Source of the DNA: Chloroflexota bacterium
GTDB taxonomy: Bacteria > Chloroflexota > Chloroflexia > Chloroflexales > Roseiflexaceae
Length of the DNA: 64,000 nucleotides
Direction of reading: 5' to 3'
Assembly (NCBI GenBank): GCA_013388755.1
Contig: JACAEQ010000094.1
Location: 1 to 64,000 of the forward strand
Part shown: positions 24,468-33,686 of the stretch, piece by piece
Position numbering within the stretch: position 1 is the first letter of the stretch
Layout: the number at the start of each line of letters is the position of its first letter
Notes under the pieces: generated by a model
The model's database searches: none
What the model saw: only the letters and a program-made list of their open reading frames with translations
What the model was told of the DNA's origin: nothing
Position numbers and translations under genes: made by a program

Positions 24468-25526
24468 ATGGCTCAGAGACGTCTGCCAGTCGCCATTCTC
24501 GGCGCGACGGGCGCCGTTGGCCAGCGGATGGTGCAATTGCTGGCCAGCCATCCATGGTTTGAAGTCGCGGTGCTTACCGGCTCGGATCGCACGATTGGCA
24601 AGCCGTATGGTGAGCTGGTGCGCTGGATCCTCGATACCCCCATCCCGGAGCGCGTGGCGCGTATGGTCGTCCAGCCGACCGAAGATGTCGCTGATGTAGC
24701 GATTGCGCTGTCGGCGCTACCGACGGACGTGGCGCGCGAGGCTGAGCCGCTCTGGGCCGCGCGAACCGCCGTCTGCTCGAATGCCTCGGCGTACCGGGCC
24801 GTCGCCGATGTGCCGCTGCTCATCCCTGAAGTCAACCCCGGCCACCTGGCGATGCTGGATCGCCAGCGCGCCGAGCGTGGCTGGAAGGGGTGCCTGGTCA
24901 CCAACCCGAACTGTGCCACGATCAGCGCGGTGATGCCGCTCAAGCCGTTGCATGATGCATTTGGTCTGCAAAAAGCGCATATCAGCACACTGCAGGCCGT
25001 TTCCGGCGCCGGCTACCCGGGTGTCGCATCGCTTGATATTCTTGACAATATCATCCCCAATATTGCGGATGGTGGCGAAGAGTCGAAGATCGAGGCCGAG
25101 CCGCGCAAATTGCTGGGACGGATCGAGGATGGCCGGGTGATCGAAGCGCCGTTGACGATCAGCGCGCAGGTGACGCGTGTGCCGATCATTGATGGCCATA
25201 CGGCGCTGATTGCAGCCTCGTTCGCGCAGCGGCCATCGCCGGAGGAGGCCATTGCCGTGCTGGAGACATATGCGCCGCCTGAGATTGTTCGCAGCCTGCC
25301 GAGCTCGCCGGAACGCGCCCTGATCGTTCACCGCGCCGGCGACCGCCCACAACCGCGGCGTGACCGCGATGCCGGGCGCGGCATGAGCGCCAGCGTCGGG
25401 CGCGTGCGCGCCTGCCCGGTGCTGGATCTGCGCCTGGTTGCGCTGTCGCACAATACGATCCGCGGCGCCGCCGGCGGGGCGATCCTCAATGCGGAGTTGC
25501 TGGTGGCATCCGGTGTCGTATCATAG
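24468..25526 (+). CDS. asd: Aspartate-semialdehyde dehydrogenase
   Basis: 352-residue NADP enzyme that reduces aspartyl phosphate to aspartate semialdehyde. The NADP loop is LGATGAVGQR at residues 11-20. The nucleophile is Cys149 in TNPNCATIS. SGAGYPGV and the DGHTALI histidine complete the site. The motif LIPEVNPGHL near residue 118 marks the archaeal/fungal-type branch rather than the E. coli type. ATG 24468 is preceded by AGGAG with 7 bases spacing. Its 3' end overlaps the convergent murJ gene by 41 bp. Confidence 0.95.
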   Translation: MAQRRLPVAILGATGAVGQRMVQLLASHPWFEVAVLTGSDRTIGKPYGELVRWILDTPIPERVARMVVQPTEDVADVAIALSALPTDVAREAEPLWAARTAVCSNASAYRAVADVPLLIPEVNPGHLAMLDRQRAERGWKGCLVTNPNCATISAVMPLKPLHDAFGLQKAHISTLQAVSGAGYPGVASLDILDNIIPNIADGGEESKIEAEPRKLLGRIEDGRVIEAPLTISAQVTRVPIIDGHTALIAASFAQRPSPEEAIAVLETYAPPEIVRSLPSSPERALIVHRAGDRPQPRRDRDAGRGMSASVGRVRACPVLDLRLVALSHNTIRGAAGGAILNAELLVASGVVS

Positions 25527-27144
25527 TGCCGGCGCGCTCCAGCAATCCTCTCCCGCGGGCCAGCGTGGCGTTCAGTTCCGGCAGGCGCAGGGCGCCGGCG
25601 ATTCCGGTGTAGATCGTGCCGCTCAGTATGGTTGCGCCGGTAAGCCACGCCAGCAAGGGGAGAAAGTCGTCTGGCCAGCGGTAGGCGTCGCCCGGGGCGA
25701 CAATCGGCAACGCGTGCCGGGAGAAGCGCACCAGCAGTGTGAGCACGACGGCGCTGGCAAGGGTCGCGAGCGCCATTGTTGCGACAGCGCGCCGGAAGTC
25801 GCTGCCGAGACGGCCCAGCCGCTGGCGGAGGAGCAGGAGCAGTGTTGCGGCTTCAAACAGGTTGGCCAGGCTGAAGGCAAGCCCGAGGCCGGCGAGACCC
25901 ATGCCCAGGCGCAGGAACGTCCAGCCGATGCCGATATTCAATGCCACCGCCGCAATGCCAACGAACACCGGTGTGCGCGTATCCTGCATGGCAAAGAATG
26001 CGCGCACGATAATTTCAGCGGCGGCGAAGCCGGTCAGCCCCAACGCATAGGCCGCCAGCGCATCGGCGGTCAGCGCGGCAGAAACGGAGTCGAAGGCGCC
26101 GCGCTGGTAGAGGGCGCGGAGGAGCGGCAGCGCGAGCAGGCCGAGCAGTGCTGACGCCGGCAGTGCCAGGAAGAGCACGGTGCGTATGCCACCGAGTGCA
26201 GTGGCGCGGAGGCCATCGCGATCCTCTGCCGCGAACTGGCGCGCCATCTGGGGGAAAAGTACTGTCGCCAGGCTCAGCGCAATCAAGCCATGCGGCAACA
26301 TCATGAGTTGTAGCGCATAGGCATTGGCCGCCAGTGCTGCGCTGCCAAGGGTCGAAGCCAGGCTCACAATTGCGATCATATTGATCTGCCAGGCCGACTG
26401 GCCGAACAGGCGTGGCCCGAGCAGTCGTAGCACCTGCCCGACACCCTCGGCAACCAGGAACGACCTGATACGCGCACCCTGCGTCTGTGCTTCTATCCCG
26501 TGGAGGCGGTACGTTGCCCCGACCGCGTGCAGGCCCGGTACCTGGACCAGGAGAAACAGCGCCGCGCCGATGTTGACGCCCCAGACAAGGCCATAAATGC
26601 CGAGCCAGGGCCCGAGCAACGCTCCGCCGATAATACCAAGGTTATACAGATTCGCACCGATTGCCGGTAGCGTGAAACGGCTGAATGATTCGAGTGCTGC
26701 CTTGGCCAGGCCGCCAATGCCTAGCAAGAACGGCTGGATGAGCATCCAGCGCAACACATCAACCGTGAGCGCGCGTTCGGTATCGCTCAGGCCACGCCCG
26801 ACTGTCAGAGCGACGAGCGGGACGGCTGCCAGCCACACGAGGGCGCACGCGATCACAAGCGCCAGCAACGTAAGGTTCAGTACGACCGACGCAAGGCGCC
26901 ATGCATCGCGCCGCTGTTCAAGCGCAGCCGAAAAGACCGGAATAAACGCCGAGCCGAGCGCGCCTCCGGCGATCACCAGGTAGATCAGGTCGAGAATACC
27001 GAATGACGCGCGAAACGCCGCCAGTTCAGCGCCGGTGCCGTACTGGTGCGAGATGATGATATCGCGGGCCAGGCCAAGCAGCCGGCTGGCCAGATAGCCT
27101 CCGGCCACTATCAGTGTGTTGAGCAGCGCGCGCGAGCGAGTCAT
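25486..27144 (-). CDS. murJ: MurJ lipid II flippase
   Basis: 552-residue integral membrane protein of the MOP superfamily (MurJ/MviN). About 14 hydrophobic helices are visible. The N-terminal helix pair with SRLLGLARDIIISHQYG near residue 20 is the MurJ signature, including the conserved arginines. It flips lipid II across the cytoplasmic membrane for peptidoglycan synthesis. ATG 27144 is chosen because the extension to 27255 adds a polar, non-conserved segment. The last 41 bp overlap the end of asd on the other strand. Confidence 0.9.
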   Translation of the reverse strand: MTRSRALLNTLIVAGGYLASRLLGLARDIIISHQYGTGAELAAFRASFGILDLIYLVIAGGALGSAFIPVFSAALEQRRDAWRLASVVLNLTLLALVIACALVWLAAVPLVALTVGRGLSDTERALTVDVLRWMLIQPFLLGIGGLAKAALESFSRFTLPAIGANLYNLGIIGGALLGPWLGIYGLVWGVNIGAALFLLVQVPGLHAVGATYRLHGIEAQTQGARIRSFLVAEGVGQVLRLLGPRLFGQSAWQINMIAIVSLASTLGSAALAANAYALQLMMLPHGLIALSLATVLFPQMARQFAAEDRDGLRATALGGIRTVLFLALPASALLGLLALPLLRALYQRGAFDSVSAALTADALAAYALGLTGFAAAEIIVRAFFAMQDTRTPVFVGIAAVALNIGIGWTFLRLGMGLAGLGLAFSLANLFEAATLLLLLRQRLGRLGSDFRRAVATMALATLASAVVLTLLVRFSRHALPIVAPGDAYRWPDDFLPLLAWLTGATILSGTIYTGIAGALRLPELNATLARGRGLLERAGTMIRHRMPPATPH

Positions 27145-27563
27145 GGTATACCCTTGTGATGTGACGGTGCGCACTTCTCCGCGACATGGTGTTGTTGCGA
27201 CGTCGGGGTGACGTGAACTGGCGCCTGCGGGCGCCTTCCCGCCAGGCGCGATCATGTCGCCTGCATCAGGCGGAAGCAGGCCGCAGGTACTGCCAGCGCA
27301 ACCGGCAGACCCGGCTACCCGCAGTGTTTACCCGAACAGCATGTTTGCGCAGCAGAATGCTTTCTGCTATAATCTGTACCCATCCGAGCGGCGCGCGAGC
27401 GACCGCTCGCATCGTGCGCAGCATACCACGGATGGTCCGCCGCTGGCGCTGGCAGGGCTGACGCGATGGGCCGGGCGCCACTCTGCCGAAGGCAAAAGAA
27501 CCAGGTATGCGCTTCGCAAGGGAGCAACCGCGTAACTCGCGTGATATAAGGAGAATCTGAGCT
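27145..27563. other. Intergenic region between murJ and rpsT
   Basis: 419 bp without a gene. The left part must hold the murJ promoter, which I cannot pinpoint. The right part contains the rpsT promoter (27345-27373) and a GC-rich 5' leader of roughly 180 bases with several short hairpins. The open frames here are short and lack ribosome sites. Confidence 0.5.
27345..27373 (+). promoter_or_regulatory. Promoter of rpsT
   Basis: TTGCGC (27345-27350), a 17-bp spacer and a perfect TATAAT (27368-27373). The predicted leader to the TTG start is about 180 bases long. Confidence 0.7.
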
Positions 27564-27830
27564 TTGGCGAACACGAAGTCTGCCGAGAAGCGCATCCGGG
27601 CAAACGCGCGCCGCGCTGCGCGCAACAAGATGTACCGGTCGCGCGTCAAGACGGCGATCAAGAAGGCGGAGCAGTTGATCTTCGCCGGGAAGGCCAGCGA
27701 CCAGGCGGTACGCGAGGCAATGAGTACACTGGATCGCGCTGCCGTCAAGGGCATTATCCACAAGAACAATGCCGCGCGGCGCAAGTCGCGGCTGGCGAAG
27801 AAGCTTGCAAAGATCGCCGGAGTATCCTGA
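27564..27830 (+). CDS. rpsT: Ribosomal protein S20
   Basis: 88-residue, very basic protein of the small ribosomal subunit that binds 16S r[23 protein letters not shown] at the N-terminus and [19 protein letters not shown] at the C-terminus are diagnostic of S20. The start is TTG at 27564, with AAGGAG at 27548-27553; no ATG or GTG fits. A non-ATG start is also known for S20 in other bacteria and fits autoregulation of its translation (inference). It has its own promoter and a long leader. Confidence 0.96.
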   Translation: MANTKSAEKRIRANARRAARNKMYRSRVKTAIKKAEQLIFAGKASDQAVREAMSTLDRAAVKGIIHKNNAARRKSRLAKKLAKIAGVS

Positions 27831-27884
27831 GCACCTGGCGGTGCCTGACCGATTAAGCAGGCAAACGCCCGTGTGCGGTGCTAC

Positions 27885-28832
27885 TCAGGAACACATTTCC
27901 GCAACCAGCAATTCCAGTCCTGCCTCAGCGTCGGCGCGCCCCGTTTTTGAGGCATGATCCAGCTCAAGCAGGCGCTGATGGAGCAGGCGCAAGTCGGCAT
28001 CGCTGAAGCCGCGCGCCTGCTCGATTGCCTTGCGCACTACAAAGGGCTTCTGGCCGAGTTGCGTTGCGATGTCGTCCGGTCGCAGGCGCCGGGTTGCCAG
28101 TTCCTTGACCCCCAGCAGGATACGCACCTGGCGCGCAATCATAAACAGGATGTACTGGGCGGCCTGGCCGTCATCGAAGAGGCGCCGCAGGCTGGCAAGC
28201 GCCGAACGACGCTGGCGCGCGCTGAGTTCGTTAATAAACTCGAACAGGTTCTGCTCCTGATCGTCGGCGACCAGGAGATCCACCTCGCGCACGGTAATGC
28301 GCCCCCCCTTCCCGACATACGCCGCCAGTTTGCCAAGCTCATTCACCAGCGAGCGTCCGTCGCTTCCTGCCAGCATGGCGAGGCGTTGCGCCGCAGCGTT
28401 GTCGAGCGTGACCTGCATATCCCTTGCGCGCTCGCCGAGCCAGCGCAGCAGGTCAGCCCCCTCACGTGGCGTGAACTCACGCACCTCAGCCGCCTTTTTC
28501 AAGAACGTAAACAGCGAACTGCGCCGGTCAAACTCCTCGCTTTCGACCAGCACCAGATCACAATACGCCGGTATCCGCTCCAGATAGGCGCGCAGTTCAT
28601 CTCTGCCTTTGCCGGCCTTCTGATGTTTGAGTAGATCGCGGATGATCACCATGCGCCGATCGGCAAGGAACGGCAGCGCCTCACACGCCGCTGCCAGTCC
28701 GTCAACCGTTATCCGCCGCCCGTCGAGCACGCTGATATTGAGGTCGGCGACCTCAGCAGGAATGCGGGCCTTGAGCGCGGCCAGCGCTTCGCTGCGTGCG
28801 TATTCATCCGGCCCATGGTAGAGGTAGAGCAT
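27885..28832 (-). CDS. holA: DNA polymerase III delta subunit
   Basis: 315-residue clamp-loader subunit that opens the beta clamp. Family features are the N-terminal MLYLYHGPDEYARSEAL, the LPFLADRRMVIIRDL segment near residue 60, LVNELGKLAAYVG near residue 170, DDQEQNLFEFINEL near residue 195 and the helical C-terminal collar with LLELDHASKTGR. ATG 28832 gives the usual N-terminus; an in-frame GTG at 28847 adds five residues. No ribosome site is clear for either. It is convergent with rpsT, the common arrangement of these two genes in many bacteria. Confidence 0.92.
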   Translation of the reverse strand: MLYLYHGPDEYARSEALAALKARIPAEVADLNISVLDGRRITVDGLAAACEALPFLADRRMVIIRDLLKHQKAGKGRDELRAYLERIPAYCDLVLVESEEFDRRSSLFTFLKKAAEVREFTPREGADLLRWLGERARDMQVTLDNAAAQRLAMLAGSDGRSLVNELGKLAAYVGKGGRITVREVDLLVADDQEQNLFEFINELSARQRRSALASLRRLFDDGQAAQYILFMIARQVRILLGVKELATRRLRPDDIATQLGQKPFVVRKAIEQARGFSDADLRLLHQRLLELDHASKTGRADAEAGLELLVAEMCS

Positions 28833-29438
28833 TGTCTGACGTTCCACGTGTAATAAACCCTACCGCCGGCGTGGAACGGCTTTGTTTCGAACCTGCACCA
28901 GGCAGGTGGGTGCCGGCCCGTGGGCCTCTGCGGCCCGCCGCATAGCCCATTGAATCCGGAGCGCGGCTCCCTTCGAAACTGTGTTGGCTCGAAACAACAC
29001 ACCGCCCTCGACCGGGGTAGGGCCGCCTGATCGTACCACTATGCACTATTTCTGGCAACTGGCTTTTTTTCCACGCCGGGTGTGCGGGCGGCCCGCATGC
29101 GTACCCGGGTTCGCCAGGAGTATCGTGCAAAGCAGGTAGGGCCAGCCCTGGACCACGAGGAGCGCGAGCGACAGCGTGTAGCGAGCGATGCGTGGCTGAA
29201 GTATGAGCGGCGCGAGCGGCACTCGATTGCGTCGCTTTGCTCGCATGGTATGCACACCCAGGGTGCATGGTACAATGCGTGCAGATGGCTTCTCGACGGG
29301 CGATTGCATGTCGTCCAGGGATCGCCACAGAGTGATATCGGCTTCACCTTCGTTTCTGTGATCACTCTGTCAGCTAATGAACATTCAGCATTAAAACCGG
29401 TAGACGCTCCGCCGTGGCCCTGAAGGAGTCTCTTTCAT
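28833..29438. other. 606-bp intergenic region with possible RNA structure and a repeat
   Basis: Lies between the divergent holA and MEMO-like genes. TTGTTTCGAACC (28882-28893) and GGCTCGAAACAA (28986-28997) form an 11-of-12 inverted repeat enclosing GC-rich hairpins, which could be a structured RNA or only the holA leader. A degenerate family A repeat occupies 29156-29256. A TACAAT at 29271-29276 may be the -10 for the rightward gene. No protein gene is supported. Confidence 0.5.
29156..29256 (-). repeat. Family A repeat, degenerate inverted copy
   Basis: Read on the plus strand it matches the reverse complement of copy 1: AGCGACAGC, AGCGAGCGATGCGTGGCTGA, GAGCGGCGCGA and GATTGCGTCGCTTTGCTCGC occur in the same order with scattered changes. 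The outer inverted termini are not recognisable. Confidence 0.6.
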
Positions 29439-30314
29439 ATGGACTATGATCTCGACAGGCTGCGCGCCGAGATTCACGAGTTGTATCGGCGCGAGCATGA
29501 TGCCATGGGTGAGCATGGCACGCTCGAACGGTTGGAACAGGCGCGCCAGTGGGATCTTGCCCCCACCCTGCGCGCCGGCGGTGTTCTGGTGTTTCCTCAC
29601 GCCGGCGTGCTCGACTGTGGGCATCAGATTGCCGCCGTCGTCAATGCCTGTCTCGACAGTGGTGCTGACCGGGTGCTGGTGATCAGTGTGCTCCATGCCT
29701 TTACGAACGAGATGGAACAGGCGCGCCGCCGGGTTGCGGCGGGTGAGGACCCGGCGCAATGGCCCTTCTGGGGCGTCCAGGGGCCGGGAATACCTGGCCG
29801 TGATGAATGGCGCGGCGACCACGTGTTGATCAGTTTTCGTCATTTCTGGCATGCTGAGACGAAACGTCGCGGCAGACGCGGGCCGGAGGTGATCGAGCGG
29901 TACCCGTACCTGGTGGGCGGGAAGCCAGAACGATTGCCGGGGATCGACGAACTTGCCCGGCTTGCCGAGGATGCGGTCGTCGTCTCCACTGCCGATGCAT
30001 TTCATCACGGGCTTGGGTATGGTGATCCACCCGAGCGTTCATTCCATCCGCACGAAGGTGGCCTGGAACTGGCGCGCCGCACGATCGAAGAAGGTATGGA
30101 CATCCTTGCGCGCGGCGATTACTGGGGGTATAACCAGCACTGCGTGAGCGCGAAGAGTGATGCGCGCGATGCGGGCCAGGTGTTTCGCTACCTGCGTGGC
30201 CCGATGCACGGGCGCATTCTTGACCTTACCTACAGCGATGCTGCCGACCTTTACCACCATCCCAGGCCGACCTGGGTGGCTGCTGCGTTGATGGAGTGGC
30301 AACTCGATCATTAA
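29439..30314 (+). CDS. MEMO/AmmeMemoRadiSam B-like protein
   Basis: 291-residue soluble protein. The segment VFPHAGVLDCGHQIAAVVNA near residue 52, the following ADRVLVISVLHAF and VVVSTADAFHHGLGYG near residue 185 resemble the MEMO family (AmmeMemoRadiSam system protein B), which is related to class III extradiol dioxygenases. The histidines (His54, His63, His197, His198) could be metal ligands. The middle is unlike typical MEMO proteins, so the assignment is tentative. ATG 29439 is preceded by AAGGAG with 9 bases spacing. No AMMECR1 or radical SAM partner is adjacent. It may be alone in its transcript. Confidence 0.5.
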   Translation: MDYDLDRLRAEIHELYRREHDAMGEHGTLERLEQARQWDLAPTLRAGGVLVFPHAGVLDCGHQIAAVVNACLDSGADRVLVISVLHAFTNEMEQARRRVAAGEDPAQWPFWGVQGPGIPGRDEWRGDHVLISFRHFWHAETKRRGRRGPEVIERYPYLVGGKPERLPGIDELARLAEDAVVVSTADAFHHGLGYGDPPERSFHPHEGGLELARRTIEEGMDILARGDYWGYNQHCVSAKSDARDAGQVFRYLRGPMHGRILDLTYSDAADLYHHPRPTWVAAALMEWQLDH

Positions 30315-30416
30315 TTGTTGTGTTCTCGCAATTCGGCGATGTTAAACGTTTCGTGTGTGCCCGACGCGGTGAGGATATGATGGCGCCAGCATATCTCCTC
30401 GTGCGGGAGGCGCACT

Positions 30417-33400
30417 ATGTCCGACGTTCGATCTTCGCCCCCTTCACTGGCTGTGTGTCCTGCCTGTGGCGCGTCCCATCGCCAGGGTGTCAGGTTCTGC
30501 CCTCGGTGTGGCCGCCCCTGCGCCGATCCGTCGCCAGCTTACGAACTCCAGATTCTCAGTGGCGCGGCGGTTACTGCTCGCATGCCATTGCCGGCAGCGA
30601 CCGTCACTATCGGGCGCGCGCCCGATAGCACGATTCTGCTGAGCGATCCAAAGGTTTCGCGCTACCATCTGCGCCTGACGTGGGATGGCACAGGGTTCTC
30701 CGCCGAAGACCTGGGCAGTCGGGGTGGAACATTGCTCAATGGCGCGCCGTTGCGTGGAGTCGCGCGGCTGGGTTCTGGCGATATGCTGGCGCTGGGCGAT
30801 GTGGTGCTCCGTCTGGCGCTCGCGGCGCAGGCGGATCCGGGGGTGGCGCCTGGCCCCGTGCAGCCGGCTGCACCGGTCGCCGGTGGATACGTTGCGCCGC
30901 TGCCGGCCCCCCCGACGGCCCCGCCGTCTCCGCTGCCATATGTGCCTTCCGGCCAGGGTGCGTCACCTCCGCCGCCACAGGCGTTGTATGCGCAGCAGGC
31001 GCCCTTCCAGGCCGTGCCTGCTCAAGGAATGCCCGCGGCGCCGGTTACCGCCGTGGGCACGCCTGCGCGTGGTCGCAACCGGGCCGGCATGCTTGTGCTC
31101 GGTGGTGGCGGCCTCCTGCTGATCATGGCCACGTGCGCTGCACTGCTATTCTTCTACGTTCCATGGCGCGGCGTGGTCGGTGGGGTGCTTCCTCCCGGCA
31201 CGACGGCTGAAAGCAGCCAGCCGCCCGTGCAGCAGGGCACAACACCGGCGCCGGAGCCGACGACACCGGCGGAACCGGTCACGTTGACGGTGATCGAACA
31301 GGCGAGTATCGTCGTTTCGCCTGATGGGCAGCCGCATGCCGATGGCAATGGTGTGAGCCTGGCGGCATCACCTGACCTGTTCGAGGAGCCGGCCGGCATC
31401 GACCTTGTCGCCGGTGATGCGAACGGGCCGCTGGCCGAGGAGCTTGCCCGCTACTTTACCATTGAGACGCCCTTCTACTCGGTCATAGCCGAGCAGGATG
31501 GGCGAGGCCGCGCCGAGATGACCTTCCCCGCCGCCAGCCCCGACTCGCGGATCGGCGTCGTGGTTGACGGTGAGTATATCGCACTGCTCGACACCCCACC
31601 GGTTGATGGCAAACTGCGTGTGAGTGCATTTGTTGCGCCCAGGCAACTGCCCGATCCACCGCCCTTCGGTGTGGCGCGTGCGGGGTCGCTGCACTATGTC
31701 GTGCTCGGAGCGAAACGCGGCAGTGCCATGATCCCGGGCGGTACAGACCCATTCGGTTCACTGTTCTCCGCCAGCACGGCCCACGCCGCCGATACCTACC
31801 GTGAGTGTATGCAATACACGACCACAACCAGGTGCCGTACAAATGGTACAGTGTACGTCATGTGGCGCCTGGCGGTTCCCTTGAAAGCCGCGGATGCCGA
31901 TGCGATCATCGCGCAGGTGGCGTCGTTGATGGCCGCGTATGCCAACAAAGGGTTCACTGCCGCGAAGCTCAGTGCGTCAAATACGGTGAGCGTGATTGTC
32001 GATCCGTCAATTACCACGCCTGTGTACAGCTCCAAGAATGGCATGGTCTATCTGCCGGTTGACAGTGCAAGCAAAATCACGGCTGATGAAGGGCGGCGCG
32101 AACTGGCGCACGAACTGTTCCACTGGATTCAGGACGAAGAGTATGTGATGACGCTGGCCGCAGTTTCCGGAGCGAAAACGTGGTGGCTGGAAGTTGCGGC
32201 TGAGAATGGCGTCTTTCTGATCGATGATGGTGCGCTTGAGTACAACCTGAAGCACTATGGTCAGGTGACCGTGGATGGCGTGGCATTCCTGGGGCTGCAG
32301 GCTGCGCCGTATACGTGGGCATCATCAGAGGAGGCGCGCTACGTGCAGGCGCAGTTGCTCAAGGTCAACATGTGCGATGGCGACGCCTGCGCGATCAGTA
32401 TGAAAGGCTTCGTAGAGGCGATCAATGGCGGAACGTACCCGCTTGCTTCAGGCGAGGCGCAGGCCAGATTACACGCGAACCTCGACGACTACGCGCGGTA
32501 CCTGCTGGGAGTCGCGCCGGAACGGGCAAACAGCGCCATTACGCTTGGCAGCGTGGTGCGCGACGGCGACGCGTTCGGCGATACGATCCAGGTCTATCGT
32601 ACCGAGAAAAGCGAGTTCGAGTTGAAGACGAGCTCGTATCCGCCGCAGATCGTGAAGGAGACACCGCAGGATCGGCCGCCTGGCCTGGTGATTGCGGCCA
32701 GGATCGACACAGATGGTGTGTATCCGTTGCGCATCAGCAGTGCCGACGATCGCCGCTTGCCGAGCCGGCCGGTAATGCTGACGGTTGAGCCTGGAGTGGA
32801 ACTCTATTACCGGCTTGGCGACGATCCGCCAGTGCACCATCCTGGCGATAAGCAACTGGTTCTCGGCCCGATCCACAAAACCATGGGATACCAGGTGTTG
32901 CGGCTGGTAGCCATCGGGCGGCAACCAGGCGTCTTCAAGGCAACCGTGCAGGTGGTTGATCTCCAGGGTGACTGGTTACTGATTCCAGGGAAGGTGACCG
33001 GCAATTCAGTTGTCTGCAGTGGTGAGGGTGCGACAAGCGACCCGGAAGAGCTGAAAAACTTCGCCACGTTCATCTCAATGACACTCGCACCCAAAGGCTC
33101 ATACGTCACGAGTGGGATGAATGAATTGACCTTCACGTTCGATCCTGGCGCCACGTTAAGTGATGACCCGGACGACCGCACCGAGATGTCTGCAAGTGGC
33201 CTGATCGGCCCGGATAATATTCAGGGTATGCAGCGACTCTACGCTCCGCCGGCGGCGAGTAGCAATCCAGGCCCGCTGGCGCTGGCGCTGATGCCGCTGG
33301 GGATTGTGGCCTGGCGATCGCGGCGGCGGGTCGCGCGCCTGGCGGCGATTCTCCTTGCCGGTCTGTTACTGGCCGGATGCGTCGGGATTGAAATCACGGG

Positions 33401-33659
33401 CAGCTTTGATACACGGTATGTCCTTGGCAAGCTGGAATATGTTGGCAAAGGCGACGCGATGGGCGAGCCGATCTGGCGTATCAGCCAGGGAAACGCCACC
33501 ACTGACGTGGATATGACAATTACCGTGACGACTGCGACGCTTGATGAGTCCGCACCGGAGGAGCCACAGGTGACGACGTGCCGAGGACGGATCGATCATG
33601 AGATGGTCGTTGAGATCTACAAGGAGGGCGTGGTTCAGCCTCCAGCCGAAGATGAATAG
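30417..33659 (+). CDS. Zinc-ribbon/FHA membrane protein with gluzincin-like domain
   Basis: 1080 residues. A zinc ribbon (Cys14, Cys17, Cys28, Cys31) is followed by an FHA phosphothreonine-binding domain (about 45-120, with TIGRAPDS and VSRYHLRL). A Pro-rich linker and one transmembrane helix (about 223-246) come next. The outer part has HELFH at 565-569 with WWLEVAAE at 589-596, as in peptidase-MA-like gluzincins (Glu592 or 596 as third ligand). Near the end, a hydrophobic stretch and RSRRR are followed by another hydrophobic stretch ending LLAGC (Cys988), which looks like the start of a lipoprotein fused in frame. Start ATG 30417 follows GGGAGG. The next gene encodes a zinc-ribbon/FHA transporter. 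Function of the pair is unknown. Confidence 0.8.
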   Translation: MSDVRSSPPSLAVCPACGASHRQGVRFCPRCGRPCADPSPAYELQILSGAAVTARMPLPAATVTIGRAPDSTILLSDPKVSRYHLRLTWDGTGFSAEDLGSRGGTLLNGAPLRGVARLGSGDMLALGDVVLRLALAAQADPGVAPGPVQPAAPVAGGYVAPLPAPPTAPPSPLPYVPSGQGASPPPPQALYAQQAPFQAVPAQGMPAAPVTAVGTPARGRNRAGMLVLGGGGLLLIMATCAALLFFYVPWRGVVGGVLPPGTTAESSQPPVQQGTTPAPEPTTPAEPVTLTVIEQASIVVSPDGQPHADGNGVSLAASPDLFEEPAGIDLVAGDANGPLAEELARYFTIETPFYSVIAEQDGRGRAEMTFPAASPDSRIGVVVDGEYIALLDTPPVDGKLRVSAFVAPRQLPDPPPFGVARAGSLHYVVLGAKRGSAMIPGGTDPFGSLFSASTAHAADTYRECMQYTTTTRCRTNGTVYVMWRLAVPLKAADADAIIAQVASLMAAYANKGFTAAKLSASNTVSVIVDPSITTPVYSSKNGMVYLPVDSASKITADEGRRELAHELFHWIQDEEYVMTLAAVSGAKTWWLEVAAENGVFLIDDGALEYNLKHYGQVTVDGVAFLGLQAAPYTWASSEEARYVQAQLLKVNMCDGDACAISMKGFVEAINGGTYPLASGEAQARLHANLDDYARYLLGVAPERANSAITLGSVVRDGDAFGDTIQVYRTEKSEFELKTSSYPPQIVKETPQDRPPGLVIAARIDTDGVYPLRISSADDRRLPSRPVMLTVEPGVELYYRLGDDPPVHHPGDKQLVLGPIHKTMGYQVLRLVAIGRQPGVFKATVQVVDLQGDWLLIPGKVTGNSVVCSGEGATSDPEELKNFATFISMTLAPKGSYVTSGMNELTFTFDPGATLSDDPDDRTEMSASGLIGPDNIQGMQRLYAPPAASSNPGPLALALMPLGIVAWRSRRRVARLAAILLAGLLLAGCVGIEITGSFDTRYVLGKLEYVGKGDAMGEPIWRISQGNATTDVDMTITVTTATLDESAPEEPQVTTCRGRIDHEMVVEIYKEGVVQPPAEDE

Positions 33660-33686
33660 TTGAAGCCGGTAGTCTGGAGTATTCGT

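Noticed and set aside
24717-25451. Long minus-strand frame within asd
   Set aside because: Mirror of a well-supported gene in a GC-rich genome; composition is that of an antisense shadow.
28880-29000. tmRNA-like or tRNA-like GGTTCGAA motif
   Set aside because: The bases flanking the loop do not form a T-stem or acceptor, so it is not a tRNA or tmRNA end.
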